From an uncultured Lachnospiraceae bacterium (GTDB lineage Bacteria > Bacillota > Clostridia > Lachnospirales > Lachnospiraceae): a DNA stretch of 10,477 bases. The position numbers were made by a program, and so were the translations under genes. Within the stretch, counting starts at the first letter, position 1. The number at the start of each line of letters is the position of its first letter. The notes under the pieces were generated by a model. The model ran no database searches and had not been told where the DNA came from. It saw only the letters and a list, made by a program, of their open reading frames with translations. Below, piece by piece: positions 6,240 to 10,477 of this stretch. The stretch covers positions 33,848-44,324 of the forward strand of contig CARQVR010000024.1 in the NCBI GenBank assembly GCA_949051815.1, in the 5' to 3' direction.

Positions 6240-6298
6240 AGGGAACAGCTTAAAATTGGATCCGCGGGCTTTTAAAATGCCCCGGCACGGAGGTAAAT

Positions 6299-8101
6299 AT
6301 GGCATTTGACGGCATAACCATTGCAAATATCACAAGGGAACTTTCGGAAACGCTTCTCGGCGGCCGCATCTACAAGATCGCCCAGCCGGAAAGCGACGAG
6401 CTGCTGCTCACCGTCAAAAACGGCGGCAGCCAGTACCGCCTGCTGTTATCGGCTGACGCCTCCCTTCCCATGGTCTACCTGACGGAAACAAACAAGCCGG
6501 GTCCCATGACCGCGCCGGGCTTTTGTATGCTGCTGCGCAAGCATCTCCAAAACGCCCGCATCACCGCTATTTCACAGCCGGGCCTCGAGCGCGTGATCCG
6601 GCTGCGTCTGGAACACTTAAACGAGCTGGGCGACTTATGCGAAAAGCAGTTGATCGTGGAGATCATGGGCAAACACAGCAACATCATCTTCTGCGACGAT
6701 CACGACCGGATCATAGACAGCATCAAGCATATTTCCGGCATGGTCAGTTCCGTGCGGGAGGTACTGCCCGGCCGTCCTTATTTTATCCCGCATACACAGG
6801 ATAAGCAAAACCCCCTGCGTTTTTCCGGGCAATATACGCGCGAAGCCATGCCCCGCTTTATCAAAGCGCCGGAAGACAGCGAACCCCTGAATTATGTAAA
6901 CCTCTGCGGCCATATGAAAGAGAAACCCATGCCGCTCTACAAGGCGCTCTACACCACCTACACGGGTCTGTCTCCCATCATCGCTCAGGAGTTGTGCTAC
7001 CGGGCCGGCATCGACGCGGACATGCCCGCAAATGTGCTGGAGGAAACCGCTTTGCAGGCGGTTTACAAGGCGGTTTCCGACATGGCGGCGCAGATTGCCG
7101 GAGGGGATTTTTCTCCCGTTATCGTCTACAACGGCAGGGAGCCGTTAGAATACGCGGCCTTTCCCCTGACGATCTACAGCGACAAAACATCACAGACCTT
7201 CTCCTCCATCAGCAGCGTGCTGGAACGTTACTATGCGGAGCGCAGCGTGGTCACCCGCATCCGCCAGAAATCCGTGGATCTGCGTAAAATCGTCCAGACC
7301 GCTCTGGAGCGCAATGTAAAGAAATACGATTTGCAGATACGCCAAATGAAGGATACGGAAAAGAAAGACAAATACAAGGTTTACGGCGAACTGATCAACG
7401 CCTACGGCTACAACGTGGATCCTGAGGCTAAGTCCATGGAAGCACTCAATTATTACACGGGCGAGACCATCACGATCCCGCTGGACAACACGCTGACGCC
7501 GCAGGAAAACGCACAGAAATATTTTGATAAATACGGGAAACTGAAACGAACCTATGAAGCGCTCTCAGAATTGACCATACAGGTCAAAGAAGAGATTACA
7601 CATCTGGAATCCATTCTGGCTGCGCTGGATATCGCTATGCATGAGGAAGACCTTGTGCAGATCCGCGAGGAGCTGATCGAGAGCGGTTACATCCGCAGAA
7701 AGGGCGGTTCCAAAAAGGTTAAAATCACAAGTAAGCCCTTCCACTATGTGAGCAGCGACGGTTTTCATATCTATGTGGGGAAAAATAACTTCCAGAACGA
7801 CGAGCTTACCTTCCGGTTCGCCAACGGGGGCGACTGGTGGTTTCACGCCAAGCAGATTCCCGGTTCCCATGTGATCTTAAAGACAGAAGGAGCTGAGGTG
7901 CCGGACCGCGCCTTCGAGGAGGCCGCAAGGCTTGCCGCCTACTATTCCAAAGGACGCGAACAGGACAAGGTAGAAATCGACTATGTACAGAAAAAACATG
8001 TAAAAAAACCAGCCGGGGCCAGGCCCGGATTCGTGGTGTACTACACCAACTACTCCATGGCAATCGACTCCGACATCTCAGGGCTTTCTGAATTATCCTG
8101 A
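6299..8101 (+). CDS. rqcH: RqcH: Rqc2/NEMF homologue (NFACT), ribosome quality control
   Basis: RqcH binds obstructed 50S subunits carrying peptidyl-tRNA and recruits tRNA-Ala to add C-terminal alanine tails that mark stalled peptides for degradation (established in B. subtilis; older names YloA, FbpA, PavA). The protein has 600 residues, close to the family length. The NFACT-N domain starts MAFDGITIANIT and includes EIMGKHSNIIF near residue 120. A helix-hairpin-helix region and long coiled-coil segments follow (about 300-370 and 415-465). The C-terminal NFACT-R domain runs from about 479 and has the GGDWWFHAKQIPGSHV signature. At the catalytically important Asp-Arg pair of B. subtilis (D97/R98), this protein has E97-R98. 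A CGGAGGT site precedes ATG 6299. It is divergent from yicC, whose Bacillus homologue is also a near neighbour. Confidence 0.95.
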   Translation: MAFDGITIANITRELSETLLGGRIYKIAQPESDELLLTVKNGGSQYRLLLSADASLPMVYLTETNKPGPMTAPGFCMLLRKHLQNARITAISQPGLERVIRLRLEHLNELGDLCEKQLIVEIMGKHSNIIFCDDHDRIIDSIKHISGMVSSVREVLPGRPYFIPHTQDKQNPLRFSGQYTREAMPRFIKAPEDSEPLNYVNLCGHMKEKPMPLYKALYTTYTGLSPIIAQELCYRAGIDADMPANVLEETALQAVYKAVSDMAAQIAGGDFSPVIVYNGREPLEYAAFPLTIYSDKTSQTFSSISSVLERYYAERSVVTRIRQKSVDLRKIVQTALERNVKKYDLQIRQMKDTEKKDKYKVYGELINAYGYNVDPEAKSMEALNYYTGETITIPLDNTLTPQENAQKYFDKYGKLKRTYEALSELTIQVKEEITHLESILAALDIAMHEEDLVQIREELIESGYIRRKGGSKKVKITSKPFHYVSSDGFHIYVGKNNFQNDELTFRFANGGDWWFHAKQIPGSHVILKTEGAEVPDRAFEEAARLAAYYSKGREQDKVEIDYVQKKHVKKPAGARPGFVVYYTNYSMAIDSDISGLSELS

Positions 8102-8102
8102 A

Positions 8103-8185
8103 AGACTGTCTGCCGGACGCTTTCCGGCGGCAGCTCGCTCTGCACGGTACAGTCTCCCGGACTGCGGCCTCATCAGAGAGGCTTT
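8103..8185. terminator. Convergent-end structured region, possible bidirectional terminator
   Basis: Between the rqcH stop and the lipoprotein stop, AGACTGT (8103-8109) can pair with ACAGTCT (8149-8155), enclosing a stable stem CTGCCGGA/TCCGGCGG (8110-8117 with 8123-8130, one G-U pair). A second hairpin GCCTC/GAGGC (8167-8182) is followed by only three T's. Two converging genes would be expected to have termination here, but no strong T-run follows either stem, so intrinsic termination is weakly supported. Confidence 0.35.
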
Positions 8186-9017
8186 AAGGCTGGCTTACCT
8201 GCACCTGACTGCCGTCGGATATGACGGTGACGGTTCCTTCATCCGTGTAGTACGCTTCACAGCCATATTCGTCTAACAGCCTCACCGTCTTCTCCTCCAC
8301 CCGCTGACGCGCCGGATCCGCGGTGAGCACGGCATAGCGGGGCTTCGCCGTCTCAAACAGGGCTTCCAGATTCCTGGTATAGTTCCCGTGGTGCGGCATC
8401 TTAATCAGATCAAACCGGCCCTTCGCCTCTTCGGATTCCAGAAATTCTCCCGTCCGCGCTTTCTTGGCGTCGCCCATCAGCACAAACCGGTTCTCACCGT
8501 TCGTAACGCATGTGATCAGCGAGTAATTGTTGTCATTCTCATAGACCCTCTCACGGGGCGCATCCACATAAAACCCGATCCCCTCAAGCGAAAAAGCATA
8601 AGCCGCCCGCAGCCTGCGGCTCTCCGTATCTGACTCCTTAAGCGCCTGCATCAACGCGCGGTATGCTTCCGAATCTTCCTCATAATCCGGCATCAGCACA
8701 CAGCCAACCTCATACCGGGAAACCAGATCCGCCGCACTGCCGATATGGTCCTTATCAAAATGACTCAGAATCAAATATGCGATCTTTGTTTTCCCCCGCT
8801 CATCCAGAAAGGCACAGATCGCCGCCGCATCGTCCGCATCCGCCGTATCGTTCACCACGACGCTCTCCCCCGCTTCGATCACGATGCAGTCCGATTTGCC
8901 CGTATCCAGAAAGGTCATTTTCAGTAAAGCGCCTTTTTCCGCTCCTCCACCGCCGCAGCCTGCCATGAAAAGCGCAAGGCACAGGAGAATCGTCAAAAGC
9001 AGGTTCCTTTTTCTCAT
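8184..9017 (-). CDS. Lipoprotein with ComEC-like metallo-beta-lactamase domain
   Basis: This 277-residue protein has a basic N-terminus, a hydrophobic stretch and a lipobox-like MAGC placing the lipidated cysteine at C21, followed by a Gly linker; it should be anchored on the outer face of the membrane. The remainder matches the hydrolase domain found at the C-terminus of ComEC/Rec2: FLDTGKSDC (36-44, compare FLDVGQGD), a D57 region, SHFDKDHIG (85-93) with H86, D88, D90 and H91 as metal ligands, NNYSLIT (163-169), MGDA (D183) and MPHHG (H209, H210). All expected metal ligands are present, so an active phosphodiesterase or nuclease is plausible, but the substrate is unknown. It lacks the ComEC channel. 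Its ATG overlaps the flippase stop (ATGA), and its ribosome-binding site AAAGGAGG is inside the flippase's Lys/Arg codons. Confidence 0.85.
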   Translation of the reverse strand: MRKRNLLLTILLCLALFMAGCGGGGAEKGALLKMTFLDTGKSDCIVIEAGESVVVNDTADADDAAAICAFLDERGKTKIAYLILSHFDKDHIGSAADLVSRYEVGCVLMPDYEEDSEAYRALMQALKESDTESRRLRAAYAFSLEGIGFYVDAPRERVYENDNNYSLITCVTNGENRFVLMGDAKKARTGEFLESEEAKGRFDLIKMPHHGNYTRNLEALFETAKPRYAVLTADPARQRVEEKTVRLLDEYGCEAYYTDEGTVTVISDGSQVQVSQP

Positions 9018-10477
9018 AACGATGCCCGCCTCCTTTTCCGTCTTTTCCTCTTTCTCCGCCTCTTTTTCTTTTTTCCCGTTCCTTCCGGTTCATCTGATAA
9101 CAGGTGTAATTTTTCAGCGATATGCACCAGTGTATATCCTCTGGGAAATGCAAGCAGCTCCTCCCTGCTCACCCCGCCGATCAAAAGCAGCACCGCACCG
9201 TAAACGCAGACCCCGATACCGATGGCGAATAAAAGCACCACCCGGCTCACCGGAATCAGCAGGATCAGTCCGTGATATACGCCAAAAACCGCCGCTCCCA
9301 TGATAACCGCCGCAAACAATGGCTTCAAAAACAATTTAACCACATCCATGCGGTACTCCAGATGCTTTCTCACAGACAGGTGGTTTAAGACGCACATCAC
9401 CAGCGAATAAATGACGTTCGCAGCCGCCAGCGCATAAAGCTCTATATCCGTATAAAGAAGAAGCGCAGCCAGCCCCGCCACCTGAATAGCCAGCGCCACC
9501 GCCGCGTGAATAACCGGCGTGTTCACCTTCCCGATCCCCTGCAAAACCGCATTGGTCAGTGTGGACAGGCTGTAGAGCACGACCGTCACGGAAAGAGCAG
9601 CCAGAAGACCGGAAGCAATGTCAAGGGATTCCTTCTGGGGAAAGATAAACTGCATAATCGGTTTGGGGAGCGCGGCAATGCCCACCGCAGCCGGAATCGC
9701 AATCAGCATGGTCATCTGGATCGCCCGCGTCACCTGCTTTCTTGTCTGCGCAACCGTACCTTTCACATAGGACGCCGCCACTCCCGGGATAATGGCGGAG
9801 GACATGGCGGAGGCAATGGCAATCGGAATGTTTACCACCGCCACCGCAAGCCCCGAAAAAATACCGTAATGATTGCTCGCCAGAATCGGATCCATCTTTT
9901 TATAATCCATAATATAAAGATAGATGTACATATTGACCACTGTCGTACAGTTATAGATAAAGGTACTGAGAATGAAAGGCGTGACAATCGTAAAGATCAC
10001 CTTAAAAATCTCTTTGTAGCTTTCCTCATGCCAGGATTTATCACGCTCCACCCGTCTTTTAAGCACGCCGCTGTTTAAGCGGTACATCCCGAACATGAAA
10101 AGAAGGCCGGTCAGCACGCCCGCGCTGGTTCCCAGAGCTGACCCTGCCGAACCGTAGATAGCGCGCGTGGTTGCGTCCCCGTTCACCGCAAACCCGATCA
10201 GAAGTTTCGCCGCCAGAATGCTGACCGCCGCATTCAGAATCTGCTCTAAAATCTGAGAAATGGAAGTATGTACCATGGAACCGTGGGCCTGAAAGAAACC
10301 GCGAAGCACACCTAAGAATCCCGAAAAAAAGATAGTCGGTGACAACACGCGAAGCGCCAGCACCGCATTCGGATTCTTTTCCACGAGAAAAGGCGCCCCC
10401 ACGAAAGTCAGAATCGAGGCGACGCCGCCCACCACCAGAACATAGAGAAGTGCACAGACAAAAACCCTCTGTGCATT
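9014..10477 (-). CDS. Partial MurJ/SpoVB-type polysaccharide or lipid II flippase
   Basis: The frame is open to the right window edge, so the first part, probably two or three membrane helices, is missing; 487 residues are visible. About twelve strongly hydrophobic segments follow one another, and the motifs LRGFFQAHGSM and ISQILEQI near the visible N-terminus are typical of the SpoVB/YtgP (MurJ) branch of the MOP flippase superfamily, which move lipid-linked cell-wall or polysaccharide precursors across the membrane. Whether this copy is the lipid II flippase MurJ or a sporulation or capsule paralogue cannot be decided here. The visible C-terminus is odd: after DEPEGTG it runs into 16 consecutive Lys/Arg residues (codons 9073-9026) and ends ASL. 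The stop TGA overlaps the next gene's ATG, so the two form an operon and are probably translationally coupled. Confidence 0.88.
   Translation of the reverse strand, partial: NAQRVFVCALLYVLVVGGVASILTFVGAPFLVEKNPNAVLALRVLSPTIFFSGFLGVLRGFFQAHGSMVHTSISQILEQILNAAVSILAAKLLIGFAVNGDATTRAIYGSAGSALGTSAGVLTGLLFMFGMYRLNSGVLKRRVERDKSWHEESYKEIFKVIFTIVTPFILSTFIYNCTTVVNMYIYLYIMDYKKMDPILASNHYGIFSGLAVAVVNIPIAIASAMSSAIIPGVAASYVKGTVAQTRKQVTRAIQMTMLIAIPAAVGIAALPKPIMQFIFPQKESLDIASGLLAALSVTVVLYSLSTLTNAVLQGIGKVNTPVIHAAVALAIQVAGLAALLLYTDIELYALAAANVIYSLVMCVLNHLSVRKHLEYRMDVVKLFLKPLFAAVIMGAAVFGVYHGLILLIPVSRVVLLFAIGIGVCVYGAVLLLIGGVSREELLAFPRGYTLVHIAEKLHLLSDEPEGTGKKKKRRRKRKRRKRRRASL
9068..9074 (-). other. A_AAA_AAG slippery heptamer in the flippase zero frame
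   Basis: The flippase codons GGA-AAA-AAG place the heptamer A-AAA-AAG in the exact phase used by -1 frameshift sites such as E. coli dnaX. An AAGGA sequence lies at 9084-9080, 5 nt upstream. A -1 shift would leave the polybasic tail frame and continue in the lipoprotein frame without a stop through its ATG at 9017. No stable downstream structure is visible. Functionality is inferred only. Confidence 0.35.

Noticed and set aside
5394..6275. 293-codon open frame on the plus strand
   Set aside because: It lies antisense to yicC and across the leader and both promoters, with no ribosome-binding site and no domain.

Overview
The window looks like ordinary chromosome from a low-to-mid-GC Gram-positive anaerobe of the class Clostridia, most likely Lachnospiraceae. 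This is inferred from gene order and protein style: yicC-remA-gmk-rpoZ-rimO-pgsA-cinA in one direction, RqcH divergent from yicC, strong Shine-Dalgarno sites and sigma-A type promoters. No mobile element, CRISPR array, tRNA or rRNA was seen.

Layout. Positions 6117 down to 1 (minus strand) form one long, tightly packed housekeeping operon. A promoter at 6112-6140 is followed by a structured leader of about 190 nt, then yicC (endoribonuclease family), remA (DNA-binding regulator family), gmk (guanylate kinase), rpoZ (RNA polymerase omega with a long acidic tail), rimO (S12 methylthiotransferase), pgsA (phosphatidylglycerophosphate synthase), cinA (NMN deamidase/competence-damage protein) and the first 104 codons of a protein with a Gly/Tyr/Gln/Pro repeat. 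Several genes overlap or lie within 50 nt of each other. The exceptions are two structured spacers, yicC-remA (177 nt) and gmk-rpoZ (86 nt).

From 6211 rightwards on the plus strand, a second good promoter drives rqcH, the bacterial Rqc2/NEMF homologue of ribosome-associated quality control. It ends convergently, 82 nt away, against a two-gene minus-strand unit. That unit is a MurJ/SpoVB-type lipid-linked oligosaccharide flippase, cut by the right window edge, whose stop codon overlaps by ATGA the start of a lipoprotein carrying a ComEC-like metallo-beta-lactamase domain.

The genes cover nucleotide metabolism, transcription, ribosome modification and rescue, RNA turnover, phospholipid synthesis and envelope assembly. 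I see no clearly new multi-gene system. The best leads are RNA- or junction-level: (1) a perfect A_AAA_AAG heptamer in the flippase's 3' end that would shift ribosomes into the lipoprotein frame; (2) a hairpin whose loop is perfectly complementary for 9 nt to sequence beside the rpoZ ribosome-binding site, a potential pseudoknot; (3) a nested three-way-junction inverted repeat filling the yicC leader; (4) a run of 16 consecutive Lys/Arg codons ending the flippase; and (5) a 46-residue acidic tail on omega.
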